Shown one piece after another: positions 41,262 through 51,949 of a stretch of DNA of 64,000 nucleotides. The translations under genes and the position numbers were made by a program. Position 1 is the stretch's first letter, and every line of letters begins with the position of its first letter. The stretch covers positions 372,001 to 436,000 of the forward strand of contig OZ241987.1 in assembly GCA_965204395.1 (NCBI GenBank), read 5' to 3'. Below the pieces are notes generated by a model. It did not search any database. It saw only the letters and a list, made by a program, of their open reading frames with translations, and had not been told where the DNA came from. Source of the DNA: Bin87 sp965204395. Its GTDB lineage: Bacteria > Chloroflexota > Dehalococcoidia > Lucifugimonadales > UBA3495.

Positions 41262-42896
41262 ATGCCCGACTGGTTTGACAAGCAGACCCTTGGCGACCTG
41301 CTGAACCAGGCCGCCGACCGTTTCGGCCCCCGCGAAGCCCTCATGTACCAGGGCCAGCGCTGGACGTTCGATGAGTTCCGCGACGACGTTGACCGCGTCG
41401 CCCGAGCCCTGATCAACCTGGGCATCCAGCCGGGAGACAAGGCGTCTATCTGGATGCCCAACCGCGCTGAATGGCTGTTCCTGTTCGGAGCCGTCGCCAA
41501 GATCGGAGCCATCCTGGTGCCCATCAACACCCGCTTCCGCACCGGCGACATGGAGTACCTGGTCAACCACTCCGACTCTGCCGCCCTGATCCTGATGGAC
41601 CGCTCCGGCCCAGTGAGTTACCTGGACATGCTCCGCGAGGTAGCCCCCGAAATCGACTCCGGCAACCCGTCGGCGATCCGTCCCGCCGCCTTCCCTGCCC
41701 TCCGCAACGTCATCATCGTGGGCGACGAACGGCCCGCCGGCGCCATCGGCTGGGACGCATTGGTCGCCGGCGCCGACGAGGTGCCCGCCAGCGAACTTGC
41801 CCAGCGCGAATCAACCGTCAGCCCCGACGACACCTTCCTGCTGATGTACACCTCGGGCACCACCGGTTTCCCCAAGGGCGTGATGCACTGTCACAACCCC
41901 ATCCGCACCATCACCGACGCCGCCAACCGCATGGGCATGTCATCCCGCGACGTGATCCTGATGTACCTGCCCCTGTTCCACTGCTTCGGCCTCTACGAAG
42001 GCCCGCTGATGTCGTGGGTTGCGGGCGCGCGCGTCGTCCTCACCACCATGTTCGACGCCGGCGAAACCCTGCGCCTCATCGAGTCCGAACAGGCCACGGT
42101 GATGGACGGATTTGATGCCCACTTCTACGACCTGTGTCATCATCCTGACGTGGACAACACCGACCGCAGCAGCCTGCGCACCATCCTCCTCGCCGTGGGC
42201 ATGGCTAGCAGCGAGCCGGTAGCACGTTTGGCCCAGGAAAAGTTCTGTCCCACCCTGTCGGCCTGGGGAATGACCGAAGTGGGCGTCGGGGCGACCCGCA
42301 CCTTCCTGGACGCGCCCACCGACGACCGCTGCGTGGAGAGCGGCCACCCGCTCCCCGGATACGAGTTCAAGGTTATCGATCCCGACACCGGCGAGATGCT
42401 GCCGCCGTCCACAATGGGCGAGTTGTGCGTGCGCGGCTACGCCACCATGCAGGGGTACTACAAGCGACCCGAGGCCACCGCCGAGGCGATTGACGACGAT
42501 GGCTGGTTCCACACCGGCGACGTCGCCACCATCCGCGACGACGGCAGCGTCCGGTTCCTGGGCCGCTACAAGGACATGCTCAAAGTGGGCGGCGAGAACG
42601 TCGACCCCACCGAGGTGGAGGCTTTCCTGCTCGAACACCCCGCCATCAGCAAGGCCCAGGTCATCGGCGTGCCCGACCCGCGCCTGTCCGAAGTTGCCTG
42701 CGCCTGCGTGGTCATCGAGCCGGGACAGGTCATCACGGATGCCGACCTGGATGCCTACTGCCGGGGCAAGATGGCCAGCTTCAAGATCCCCCGCCACCTG
42801 CTGGTCGTCGACGACTATCCCATGACCTCCAGCGGCAAGGTCCAGAAGTACCTCCTCCGCCAGATGGCCGCCGAGCAGTTGGGCCTCGCCGGATGA
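41262..42896 (+). CDS. Acyl-CoA ligase (AMP-binding family)
   Basis: A 544-residue acyl-adenylate-forming ligase. The ATP/AMP motif is LMYTSGTTGFPKGVMH, the A5-like motif SAWGMTEVGVG, the hinge region GRYKDMLKVGGENVDPTEVEAF, and the catalytic C-terminal lysine lies in TSSGKVQKYLLR. It activates a fatty or other carboxylic acid to its CoA thioester. AGGAGG precedes the ATG. Such genes supply CoA substrates to CoA-transferases and thiolases also found in this window. Confidence 0.93.
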   Translation: MPDWFDKQTLGDLLNQAADRFGPREALMYQGQRWTFDEFRDDVDRVARALINLGIQPGDKASIWMPNRAEWLFLFGAVAKIGAILVPINTRFRTGDMEYLVNHSDSAALILMDRSGPVSYLDMLREVAPEIDSGNPSAIRPAAFPALRNVIIVGDERPAGAIGWDALVAGADEVPASELAQRESTVSPDDTFLLMYTSGTTGFPKGVMHCHNPIRTITDAANRMGMSSRDVILMYLPLFHCFGLYEGPLMSWVAGARVVLTTMFDAGETLRLIESEQATVMDGFDAHFYDLCHHPDVDNTDRSSLRTILLAVGMASSEPVARLAQEKFCPTLSAWGMTEVGVGATRTFLDAPTDDRCVESGHPLPGYEFKVIDPDTGEMLPPSTMGELCVRGYATMQGYYKRPEATAEAIDDDGWFHTGDVATIRDDGSVRFLGRYKDMLKVGGENVDPTEVEAFLLEHPAISKAQVIGVPDPRLSEVACACVVIEPGQVITDADLDAYCRGKMASFKIPRHLLVVDDYPMTSSGKVQKYLLRQMAAEQLGLAG

Positions 42897-42938
42897 AAAT
42901 TATCAGCAACAACGGCGGAATGAAATTCGTGGTGAACT

Positions 42939-42965
42939 GTAGGGGCGAATAATCATTCGCCCCCT
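42939..42965. repeat. Dispersed GTAGGGGC palindrome, copy 4
   Basis: GTAGGGGCGAAT and ATTCGCCCC form a hairpin with AATC loop, after the acyl-CoA ligase gene. The arms match the copy at 49030. Confidence 0.75.
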
Positions 42966-42994
42966 TGTCTGTCGCGCCGATCCAAAACCCATAC

Positions 42995-43035
42995 CCCGCT
43001 CATCCTGAGCCGCCGTAGGTCCGCCTCTGGCGGGT
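42995..43035. repeat. 41-bp dispersed repeat, copy 1
   Basis: Starts CCCGCTCATCCTGAGC and ends CCGCCTCTGGCGGGT with a CCGCC/GGCGG hairpin. The copy at 45585-45625 differs at about five positions. Its front part matches the reverse complement of the inner repeat at 23694-23722. Confidence 0.65.
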
Positions 43036-43037
43036 GG

Positions 43038-43865
43038 ATGGATGCGCCGGTTCTCAAACCACACCATCGCGAGTATATCGTGCCTACCGATTTGAAAACC
43101 CCCTACATCGGAATCACCGGATTCACCACGCCCGCCGAAGTCGCCGGGGTAGTCGCCGCCCTGCCGACTGAACCGGAGCGTCTCCTCATGTGCGGCGTGC
43201 TGCTCAGCAACGCCCTGCTGTCCGGCGAACCCAGCGATGCGCCCAACCGCTGCCCTCCGCCTGACGACATCGCGGGCGTATTCTCCGACGACCCGCGCTG
43301 CCTGAATCTGGTGCATTACAGGCCAAGAGCCGGTGTCAACCTAACGGATGCCTTGACCCGTGCGATGGACGTAGGCGGCCGGAACTGCTACGGCGTCCAG
43401 ATCAACGCCACCCGCGGCGTCCCCTGGCCCGACCCTGCGTCGCTCATCGAGTTTCTAAACCGCAGCCACCCGCGCAGGATTGTCTTGCAAGCCGGCCGCG
43501 AGGCCATGGCATCCGTGGATGGGGACCCAATCCAACTGGCCCAACGTTGCGCCGAGTACACGGGCATAGTAACCGACGTGTTGGTGGACGCTTCGGAGGG
43601 TCTGGGCCTCCCGCTGGACGCAGCACGTTCCGCCGAATACCTCGATGCTCTCGCCGTCGCCGCGCCGGGTTTGGGCCTGGTCGTCGCCGGCGGCCTGCAC
43701 GCCGGCAACACCGATGAACTGCTCTCACCCCTGCTGCCCCGATGGGCCAACGTCAGCATCGACGCCGAAGGCCGCCTGCGCGACGCAGACGACGTGCTGA
43801 ACGTTGGAGCGGCGACGGCATATTTGCAGGCGGCGATCGCGTTGTTGGACAAAGTTATCCAATAA
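43038..43865 (+). CDS. TIM-barrel protein, phosphoribosylanthranilate-isomerase-like
   Basis: A protein of up to 275 residues. The C-terminal half reads GLVVAGGLHAGNTDELLSPLL then NVSIDAEGRLRDADD, recalling TrpF-type barrels, but the catalytic cysteine and aspartate pattern is not clear, so enzymatic identity is uncertain. The ATG at 43038 lies against the 41-bp repeat; GTG at 43080 (PTDLKTPYIGITG) may be the real start. No tryptophan genes are nearby. Confidence 0.5.
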   Translation: MDAPVLKPHHREYIVPTDLKTPYIGITGFTTPAEVAGVVAALPTEPERLLMCGVLLSNALLSGEPSDAPNRCPPPDDIAGVFSDDPRCLNLVHYRPRAGVNLTDALTRAMDVGGRNCYGVQINATRGVPWPDPASLIEFLNRSHPRRIVLQAGREAMASVDGDPIQLAQRCAEYTGIVTDVLVDASEGLGLPLDAARSAEYLDALAVAAPGLGLVVAGGLHAGNTDELLSPLLPRWANVSIDAEGRLRDADDVLNVGAATAYLQAAIALLDKVIQ

Positions 43866-43893
43866 CGTTGGATAGCGATAGCGGCGATCGATA

Positions 43894-44229
43894 ATGGAAA
43901 TAAGCTTGGGCACGGGCAGACTCCATAGGATTTTCAACTCCGAAAGGAACCTGACCAGGGAGTATGGGCCTCGCCGAGCAAGGGCCATCAGAGCACGGTT
44001 GCTCGGTTTTGAAGCGGCTGAGACGCTTTCGCGGGTTCCGACAGCTCCGCCGGAACGTCGGCATCAACTCACGCAGAACCGCGATGAGCAATACGCCGTT
44101 GATATCGGCCAGCCATACCGCTTGGTATTTGTGCCTGACCACGATCCGATCCCGAGGCGTCCCGATGGCGGCATTGATACCGATTTGGTAACCGCCATCG
44201 TCATCACCGCGGTGATAGACTATCACTGA
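43894..44229 (+). CDS. HigB-like toxin of a type II toxin-antitoxin pair
   Basis: A 111-residue RelE-superfamily protein: LHRIFNSERNLTREYGPRRARAIRARLL and TQNRDEQYAVDIGQPYRLVFVPDHDPIPR, ending in TAIVITAVIDYH, the typical killer-protein C-terminus. It lies 14 bases before an antitoxin-like HTH gene, the higBA order. It differs from the first higB at 37108, so this is a separate pair and appears intact. Confidence 0.75.
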   Translation: MEISLGTGRLHRIFNSERNLTREYGPRRARAIRARLLGFEAAETLSRVPTAPPERRHQLTQNRDEQYAVDIGQPYRLVFVPDHDPIPRRPDGGIDTDLVTAIVITAVIDYH

Positions 44230-44243
44230 CGGGAGGCACGGAG

Positions 44244-44531
44244 ATGACAGAGGGAACCTACCCATATCGCCCTGACTACGCAACTCCCCCTGGGTACGTC
44301 TTGGAGGATCACCTCGAGAGCAAAGGCTTGACTCCGGCCGAGTTCGCCCGGCAACACTCGCTGCCAGAGGAACTTGTCGCGGGCGTCATAAAAGGCAGCG
44401 CCCCGATTGACGCAGACTTGGCTGCTCTCTTTGGACGCGAATTCAGCCTTGGGGCAGATGTCTGGCTCAGGATGGAAGCCCGGTATCGTCGCGAACTGGC
44501 GCAAAAAGCGGCAACAGAGGCGGCAAATTGA
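44244..44531 (+). CDS. HigA-like XRE antitoxin
   Basis: A 95-residue helix-turn-helix protein: PPGYVLEDHLESKGLTPAEFARQHSLPEELVAGVIKGSAPIDADLAALFGREFSLGADVWLRMEARYRREL. The W-L-x-M-x-x-R-Y end is the HigA pattern. GGAGG precedes the ATG. It should neutralise the upstream toxin and repress the operon. Confidence 0.8.
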   Translation: MTEGTYPYRPDYATPPGYVLEDHLESKGLTPAEFARQHSLPEELVAGVIKGSAPIDADLAALFGREFSLGADVWLRMEARYRRELAQKAATEAAN

Positions 44532-44585
44532 GCAGCTCAACGGTATGCCATTTTCAGCCAACCGCTTTTCACGCCTGCCGCCGAT

Positions 44586-44690
44586 ATGAACGCCGCCTCC
44601 ACCGTCAAGCGCATCGTCTGTCTTGCCAACTCCCGCAAGAAGGGCGGCGGTTGCGTCGCCGGAATGGAGTTGCTGCCTCATGAGCGCTGA
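44586..44690 (+). pseudogene. Remnant of a dual OB-fold domain protein
   Basis: A 34-residue frame, MNAASTVKRIVCLANSRKKGGGCVAGMELL..., matches the opening of dual OB-containing proteins (RIVCLANSRK...GRCIAG), then stops. The rest of the domain is absent, so this looks like a 5' remnant. It precedes DUF488 genes, its usual neighbours. Confidence 0.5.
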
Positions 44691-44898
44691 ACAGGTCACC
44701 TGCGTCAACAGCGATGGGTATCAAGCCTCACTGACAGTGCAAAAAACTTATCGCACGACACCGGACGAAGAAGCCGCGCAGCACGGCCTCATACGTGTCA
44801 TCGACGAGACGGAAGCGGGTTACCTCTATCCGGCGTCGTACTTCGTGGCCGTAGAATCCACACGCGATGCGCAGGGCCAATCCCACGCGGCAGTCTAA
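44680..44898 (+). CDS. Small conserved protein
   Basis: A 72-residue protein: MSAEQVTCVNSDGYQASLTV then KTYRTTPDEEAAQHGLIRVIDETEAGYLYPASYFVAVE. I recognise this layout (K-x-YR-x-xPDEEA...IRVIDE...YLYP...F) as a small conserved protein of unknown function in several phyla. It overlaps the upstream remnant by 11 bases. Confidence 0.6.
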   Translation: MSAEQVTCVNSDGYQASLTVQKTYRTTPDEEAAQHGLIRVIDETEAGYLYPASYFVAVESTRDAQGQSHAAV

Positions 44899-44917
44899 CA
44901 TCGCCTGATTGCAAGTG

Positions 44918-45019
44918 ATGTCGTTGCACCCCATTCTCACCGTCGGGCATCGCAACCATCCGCCTGAGACGCTCATCAACCTGCTGATCCGCTGCGACGA
45001 ATGGGAACCCGCGCGATGA
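44918..45019 (+). pseudogene. Truncated DUF488 N-terminus
   Basis: A 33-residue frame, MSLHPILTVGHRNHPPETLINLLIRC, matches the first strand and helix of DUF488 proteins (TIGHSNHxxExFxxLL). It ends at a stop that overlaps the start of an intact DUF488 gene. Probably the stump of a tandem paralogue. Confidence 0.55.
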
Positions 45020-45453
45020 AGCTCTACACCATCGGCTTCACCCGCAAGTCCGCCGCCCAGTTCTTCGGTCTCCTCCGAGAGTCCGGCGCCAAGCGCGTGG
45101 TGGACATCCGGCGGCGCAACACCTCCGGCCTGGCCGGATTCTCCAAAAAGCAAGATCTCCCTTGGTTCCTCCGCGAACTATGCGGGATGGACTACATCCA
45201 TCTGCCACGCCTCGCTCCCACCGACGAACTGCTGGACGGCTACCGTGGCAAGCGGATCACGTGGGACGAGTACGTGCCCATATACACCGCGCAGATTCAG
45301 CGCCGTCTGATTCATGCCGCCATCCCCCGGGATATAATCGCCGACAGTTGCCTCCTCTGCAGCGAACCTACTCCCGACCGCTGCCACCGTCGGCTGCTCG
45401 CCGAGCACCTGCAAAAACACTGGGGCAACGTCGAAATCGTCCATCTGGTTTGA
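45016..45453 (+). CDS. DUF488 family protein
   Basis: A 145-residue DUF488 protein: MKLYTIGFTRKSAAQFFGLLRESGAKRVVDIRRRNTSGLAGF, KKQDLPWFLRELCGMDYIHLPRLAPT, and the C-terminal CLLCSEPTPDRCHRRLLAEHL with a CxxC-like cluster. The family's function is unknown. ATG at 45016 (rather than 45001) fits family starts. It overlaps the stop of the truncated paralogue (ATGA). Confidence 0.85.
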   Translation: MKLYTIGFTRKSAAQFFGLLRESGAKRVVDIRRRNTSGLAGFSKKQDLPWFLRELCGMDYIHLPRLAPTDELLDGYRGKRITWDEYVPIYTAQIQRRLIHAAIPRDIIADSCLLCSEPTPDRCHRRLLAEHLQKHWGNVEIVHLV

Positions 45454-45540
45454 CAGCACGGGAAAGGGCGACATCCGGATTCCCGGGACCTTGTCGCCAT
45501 CGCCGACGCTGCTCCCCAGTGGCACGTCCTACTTGGCTTA

Positions 45541-45830
45541 TCCCTCCATCCATCCTTACCATTTAACTATCCAACCACTCAAGTCCCGCTCATGGTGAAC
45601 TGCCGTAGGTCCGCCTCTGTCGGGTCGAACCACGAGCCCGTCCGATGCCCAACTCCAAACACCGCTCCCCCAAATCCTCTCAATAGCCCGCCAAAACCAC
45701 CAATATTGCCCCCAAAACCGCCCAACCCGCCCCCATTTACCCCCACGCCCCACCCCAACGCCCTACTCAAATGAACGGACATGAGCGGAAATGAGCGGGA
45801 TTTCTCAAAAATCGCCACTGTCAGGTTATT
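45541..45830. repeat. Dispersed C-rich repeat, copy B
   Basis: After CATCCTTACCAT at about 45550 comes a very C-rich core (45667-45770) with the word CCAAAACCACCAATAT, then CCCTACTCAAATGAAC and two ATGAGCGG units, ending near CACTGTC at 45822. Copy C at 53162-53316 follows the same order. The whole stretch 45454-45916 contains no convincing gene. Confidence 0.75.
45585..45625. repeat. 41-bp dispersed repeat, copy 2
   Basis: Starts CCCGCTCATGGTGAAC and ends CCGCCTCTGTCGGGT. Matches the copy at 42995 with about five differences; it lies inside the larger C-rich repeat region. Confidence 0.65.
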
Positions 45831-45916
45831 GCTTGCTTTGGCAACACTCTGCCGCTATCCTTGCTGCCGACCATCGTTAGACATTCGTTGAGCAACCACA
45901 ACGGGAGATTCGCAAA

Positions 45917-46357
45917 ATGACCCAGGCCGCCCCCCAGATTCCTCTGCCGGTTCCACAGCCGGAATCCGATTTCTACTGGGAGAAGTGCAAGGAGCACGAG
46001 TTGTGGCTGCGTCGCTGCATCCCCTGCAACCAGGCTTTTTTCTATCCACGGGACATGTGCCCGTTCCCCGATTGCTTCTGCCCCGAAACCGACTGGGTCC
46101 AGAGCAGCGGCCGCGGCACGTTGCATACCTTCGCCATCGTACACCGGGCGCCTGTTCCGGCCTTTCGCGACAAGGTTCCGTACATCACCGCGGTGGTCGA
46201 GCTTGAAGAGGGTCCTCGCATCCCCACCTGGCTCGTTGGGATCGAATTCGGCGAGGATGAAATTCGGCCCGACTCCGTCCAGTGCGGGATGGCGGTGGAG
46301 GTCGTCTTTGAGGACATCGACGACAACATATCCCTGCCCATGTTCCGTCCCGCTTAG
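45917..46357 (+). CDS. Zn-ribbon OB-fold protein (DUF35)
   Basis: A 146-residue DUF35-type protein. The N-terminal rubredoxin-like zinc ribbon has CIPC and a second Cys group (CPFPDCFCP); the C-terminal OB fold is WVQSSGRGTLHTFAIVHRAPVPAF and PYITAVVELEEGPRIPTWLVG. Such proteins bind acyl-CoA and act as partners of thiolases or MaoC-like hydratases (ChsH2 type). A thiolase gene lies 28 kb away in this window. Confidence 0.85.
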   Translation: MTQAAPQIPLPVPQPESDFYWEKCKEHELWLRRCIPCNQAFFYPRDMCPFPDCFCPETDWVQSSGRGTLHTFAIVHRAPVPAFRDKVPYITAVVELEEGPRIPTWLVGIEFGEDEIRPDSVQCGMAVEVVFEDIDDNISLPMFRPA

Positions 46358-46368
46358 GGTTGCGTCCT

Positions 46369-46377
46369 TGTTATAAT
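46369..46377 (+). promoter_or_regulatory. Extended -10 element, likely leaderless transcript
   Basis: TGT-TATAAT ends eight bases before the ATG at 46386, so the transcript would begin at about the start codon. No ribosome-binding site is visible. Confidence 0.5.
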
Positions 46378-46385
46378 TGGGCCAT

Positions 46386-48704
<2,319 letters not shown>

Positions 48705-48727
48705 CAAAGGTAGCGCCGCAGCCCCGC

Positions 48728-48736
48728 TGGTATAAT
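48728..48736 (+). promoter_or_regulatory. Extended -10 promoter element for YHS gene
   Basis: TGG-TATAAT lies 37 bases before the ATG at 48774, with GAGGAGC as ribosome-binding site. Confidence 0.5.
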
Positions 48737-48773
48737 CGCGCCAACCGGACGCGCCGACACGAGGAGCACAGAG

Positions 48774-49007
48774 ATGGCAACCGCAACCGATCCCATCTGC
48801 CTGATGCAGGTGGATACCGAGAACCCCAACGGCGGCACCAGCGACTACGAGGGCACGACCTACTACTTCTGTGCGCCGGGCTGCCGTATCGCATTTGAGC
48901 GGGACCCCGAAGGTTGGGCTTCCGGTCGCAACAAGCCCATCTCGATGGGGGAACCCCAGCCACAACCCTTGAACATCGTCAGGCGGCTATTCAGACGAGG
49001 CGAGTAA
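48774..49007 (+). CDS. YHS domain-containing protein
   Basis: A 77-residue protein with a YHS domain: DPICLMQVDTENPNGGTSDYEGTTYYFCAPGCRIAFERDPEGW. YHS modules bind metal through the two cysteines and are common beside copper ATPases, so a copper-sensing or carrier role with the upstream gene is likely. Own promoter and GAGGAGC site. Confidence 0.85.
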   Translation: MATATDPICLMQVDTENPNGGTSDYEGTTYYFCAPGCRIAFERDPEGWASGRNKPISMGEPQPQPLNIVRRLFRRGE

Positions 49008-49029
49008 CCGGCACCAACGCTGACGAACG

Positions 49030-49057
49030 GTAGGGGCGAATAATCATTCGCCCCTAC
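49030..49057. repeat. Dispersed GTAGGGGC palindrome, copy 5
   Basis: GTAGGGGCGAAT and ATTCGCCCCTAC form a perfect 12-bp stem with AATC loop, between the convergent YHS and secA genes. Confidence 0.8.
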
Positions 49058-49087
49058 TCATTTCCATCCTTTCTATCCTTGGTTGCG

Positions 49088-51754
49088 CTAAACGTTGGCC
49101 CCGCAGCACCGCTTGTACTTGCGCCCACTCCCGCAGGGACATCGGGCGTTGCGACCAATCTTGCGTCCGGCGCGCGGCGCCACGGCGGTACGACTCTGGG
49201 CGACGGCGGCCATAGGGCTGACGGGCGTCCGGTCGGCAGCGCGCCCACGGCTGGGAGTTGGAGCGTCCGCAGCCTCGCGCTGTCCCGGGGCTTCGGGCGC
49301 TAGCGTGACGTGAAACAGGGTGTGGGTAACGTCCCGCTGCATCTGACGAGTGAGTTCGCCGAAAGCCTTTTGACCCTCGGTGCGGTACACGGTGAGGGGA
49401 TCGCGCTGACCCACCGCCTGCAAACCGACACCGGTGCGCAGGTTTTCCATGTGGGTCAGGTGATTGACCCAGTGGGTATCAATCGACCTGAGCATCAGCA
49501 GACGGACCAGGGTGCCCATGTCGGCTTCGCCCAGGACACGTTCCTTCGCTTGGTAGAGGGCTTCGGCGTGCTCGTCCAGGATGTCGGCGATCCGCTCCCG
49601 ACGCAGCTGGAGTACCTTTTCCGGCGTATCGATCTCGGCCGGCGGCGGGCAGATCTGGCGCAACCCGGAAAGGAACGGATCAACATTCCAGTCGTCGGCG
49701 TGCCGCGAGGTAAGGTGCGCCGCCAGCAGTCCGCTGAATTCCGCGCGCAGCATTTCCAGCACACGTTCCCGCAGACCCTCGCCGGCGAGAATCTGCGATC
49801 TCTGCTGGTAAATCACGGTCCGCTGCTGGTTGAGCACGTCGTCAAAATTGAGCAGGTGCTTGCGGATGTCAAAGTGATGACCTTCCACCTTGACCTGGGC
49901 GCTGGTGATGGACTTGGTGATGAGCTTGTTTTCCAGGGGCTCATCGTCATTGAGTCCGGTCCAATTCATCACGCTCTTGATGCGATCGCCGCCGAAGCGC
50001 TGCATCAGCTCGTCTTCCAGCGCGACAAAGAACTGGCTGCTGCCCGGGTCGCCCTGGCGTCCGGCGCGTCCCCGGAGCTGGTTGTCCACCCGACGGGCTT
50101 CGTGGTGCTCGGTGCCGATAACGTGCAGGCCTCCCAGCCCGATGACGCGGTCGTGCTCCGACTGCCAGTCCTCGCGGTCGGTATCTGCGCCACCGAGAAC
50201 GATGTCGGTGCCACGACCGGCCATATTGGTGGATACCGTGACCGACCCGGCGCGACCAGCTTGGGCGATGATGTTGGCTTCCTGCTCGTGGTTGCGGGCG
50301 TTGAGCACCTGGTGCTGGATACCCTGGCGGCGTAGCCGATCGCTGAGATCTTCGGATGCCTCAATGGAGGTGGTGCCCACCAGCACCGGCTGCCCCGCAT
50401 TGGATCGCTCCACAATGCTGCCGATGACGGCACGCCATTTACCATCGTCCGTGGGAAAGATCAGGTCGCCGGCATCGTCGCGGACCATGGGCAGGTTGGT
50501 TGGCACTGCCGCAACCTCAAGGCCATAAATCTTGTAAAACTCATCGGCCTCGGTGACGGCGGTACCGGTCATGCCGGCCAGCTTTCGGTACATGCGGAAG
50601 TAGTTCTGCAGCGTGATGGTGGCGTAGGTCACGCTCTCCCGCTGGATCCTCACACCCTCCTTGGCCTCAACGGCCTGGTGGAGCCCGTCCGACCAACGCC
50701 GGCCGAACTGCATGCGTCCGGTGAATTCGTCGACGATGATTACCTCGCCGTTCTGGACGACGTAGTCCTTGTCCTTGACCTTCTGGATCTCGGCGACCAC
50801 CGCGTTTTCCACGTACTGCACCAGATGGAAGTTTTCCGGGTCATACAGGGAAGAGTCGGAGCCGATGCGCAGATGACGTTCGGCCTTGGCGATGCCCTGC
50901 TCGGTCAGGGATATGGCCTGGGTGCGGTCGTCTATGGTGTAGTCATCGTACTCTCGGAGGCGGGGCGCGAGCCGAGCGCAGTTGGCGTAGTGTTCGACGG
51001 GCTGCTGGGCGGGCCCGCTGATGATGAGGGGCGTGCGTGCCTCGTCGATGAGGATATTGTCCACCTCGTCGACGATGGCGTAGTGGCGACGGCCGCCCTG
51101 CACCTGGTACTCGACCCCCATGGCCATGTTGTCGCGCAGGTAGTCGAACCCGAATTCGTTGTTGGTGCCGTAGAGGATGTCGGCCCGGTAGGCGTCGACA
51201 CGCTCGACTGGCGTGAGGTACTGGAATCCTCCCCGCCCCACATCGGTCAACTCCGGATCGTACATGTAAGCGGCATCATGCTGGAGGCAACCCACGTTCA
51301 GGCCCAGCAGGTGGTAGATGGGGCCCATCCATACCGGGTCGCGGCGGGCCAGGTAATCGTTGACGGTCACGATATGCACGCCGTCGCCCGTGAGCGCGTT
51401 GAGATAGGCGGGCAGGGTGGCGACCAGCGTCTTGCCCTCGCCGGTTTTCATCTCCGCGATCTTGCCATGGTGCAGCACGGCCCCGCCGATCAGTTGCACG
51501 TCGTAGTGGCGTTGTCCCAGAGTTCGGCGGGCGGCTTCCCGCACGACTGCAAATGCTTCGGGCAGCAGATGGTCCAAGGACTCACCGCGATCCAGTCGGC
51601 TCCGAAACTCAGCAGTTTTGGCGCGCAGGCCGGCATCGTCCAGGCTGCGCACGGAATCTTCCAGTCGGTTTACCTGTGGCACCACCTGGCCACGGAGCTT
51701 GTCGGCGGCGCGTTCGGGCGTATCGCCCACGATCTTCTTTAAGAATGAAACCAT
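49088..51754 (-). CDS. secA: Preprotein translocase ATPase SecA
   Basis: An 888-residue SecA. Walker A is MKTGEGKT, the DEAD-box region is AIVDEVDNILIDEARTPLIISGP, the helicase C part has STNMAGRGTDIVLGG and GRAGRQGDPGSSQF, and the C-terminus holds the zinc-binding CPCGSGRKYKRCC for SecB/ribosome contact. It drives protein export through SecYEG. Single, full-length housekeeping copy; the surrounding genes are unrelated. Confidence 0.97.
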   Translation of the reverse strand: MVSFLKKIVGDTPERAADKLRGQVVPQVNRLEDSVRSLDDAGLRAKTAEFRSRLDRGESLDHLLPEAFAVVREAARRTLGQRHYDVQLIGGAVLHHGKIAEMKTGEGKTLVATLPAYLNALTGDGVHIVTVNDYLARRDPVWMGPIYHLLGLNVGCLQHDAAYMYDPELTDVGRGGFQYLTPVERVDAYRADILYGTNNEFGFDYLRDNMAMGVEYQVQGGRRHYAIVDEVDNILIDEARTPLIISGPAQQPVEHYANCARLAPRLREYDDYTIDDRTQAISLTEQGIAKAERHLRIGSDSSLYDPENFHLVQYVENAVVAEIQKVKDKDYVVQNGEVIIVDEFTGRMQFGRRWSDGLHQAVEAKEGVRIQRESVTYATITLQNYFRMYRKLAGMTGTAVTEADEFYKIYGLEVAAVPTNLPMVRDDAGDLIFPTDDGKWRAVIGSIVERSNAGQPVLVGTTSIEASEDLSDRLRRQGIQHQVLNARNHEQEANIIAQAGRAGSVTVSTNMAGRGTDIVLGGADTDREDWQSEHDRVIGLGGLHVIGTEHHEARRVDNQLRGRAGRQGDPGSSQFFVALEDELMQRFGGDRIKSVMNWTGLNDDEPLENKLITKSITSAQVKVEGHHFDIRKHLLNFDDVLNQQRTVIYQQRSQILAGEGLRERVLEMLRAEFSGLLAAHLTSRHADDWNVDPFLSGLRQICPPPAEIDTPEKVLQLRRERIADILDEHAEALYQAKERVLGEADMGTLVRLLMLRSIDTHWVNHLTHMENLRTGVGLQAVGQRDPLTVYRTEGQKAFGELTRQMQRDVTHTLFHVTLAPEAPGQREAADAPTPSRGRAADRTPVSPMAAVAQSRTAVAPRAGRKIGRNARCPCGSGRKYKRCCGANV

Positions 51755-51895
51755 CGGAGTCCCCCGTCCCTACCAGTCATCAAGTAGGGGTTGCCAATCA
51801 GGCAGTGGCCTAGTAGGCCACAGTATAGCAAGCTTGACCTGGGGTACGCTGAAAAGGCGCAATCGGATTCTCCGCGCGCGGCACGTATAAGCCAA

Positions 51896-51918
51896 GGGGC
51901 GGGTTGTTGACCCGCCCC
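51896..51918. repeat. Palindrome after tautomerase gene
   Basis: GGGGCGGGT and ACCCGCCCC form a 9-bp stem with a TGTTG loop. It may be a member of the GTAGGGGC family lacking the GTA lead, or a terminator without a T-run. Confidence 0.55.
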
Positions 51919-51949
51919 GGCGATGCGTTACGTAAGTCTGGGGTCGCGT

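Noticed and set aside
45579..45818. Minus-strand frame with GGFGG repeats, also seen at 53173-53736
   Set aside because: The shared peptide comes from the C-rich DNA repeat; the frames differ beyond it and have no ribosome-binding site, so they are not treated as genes.
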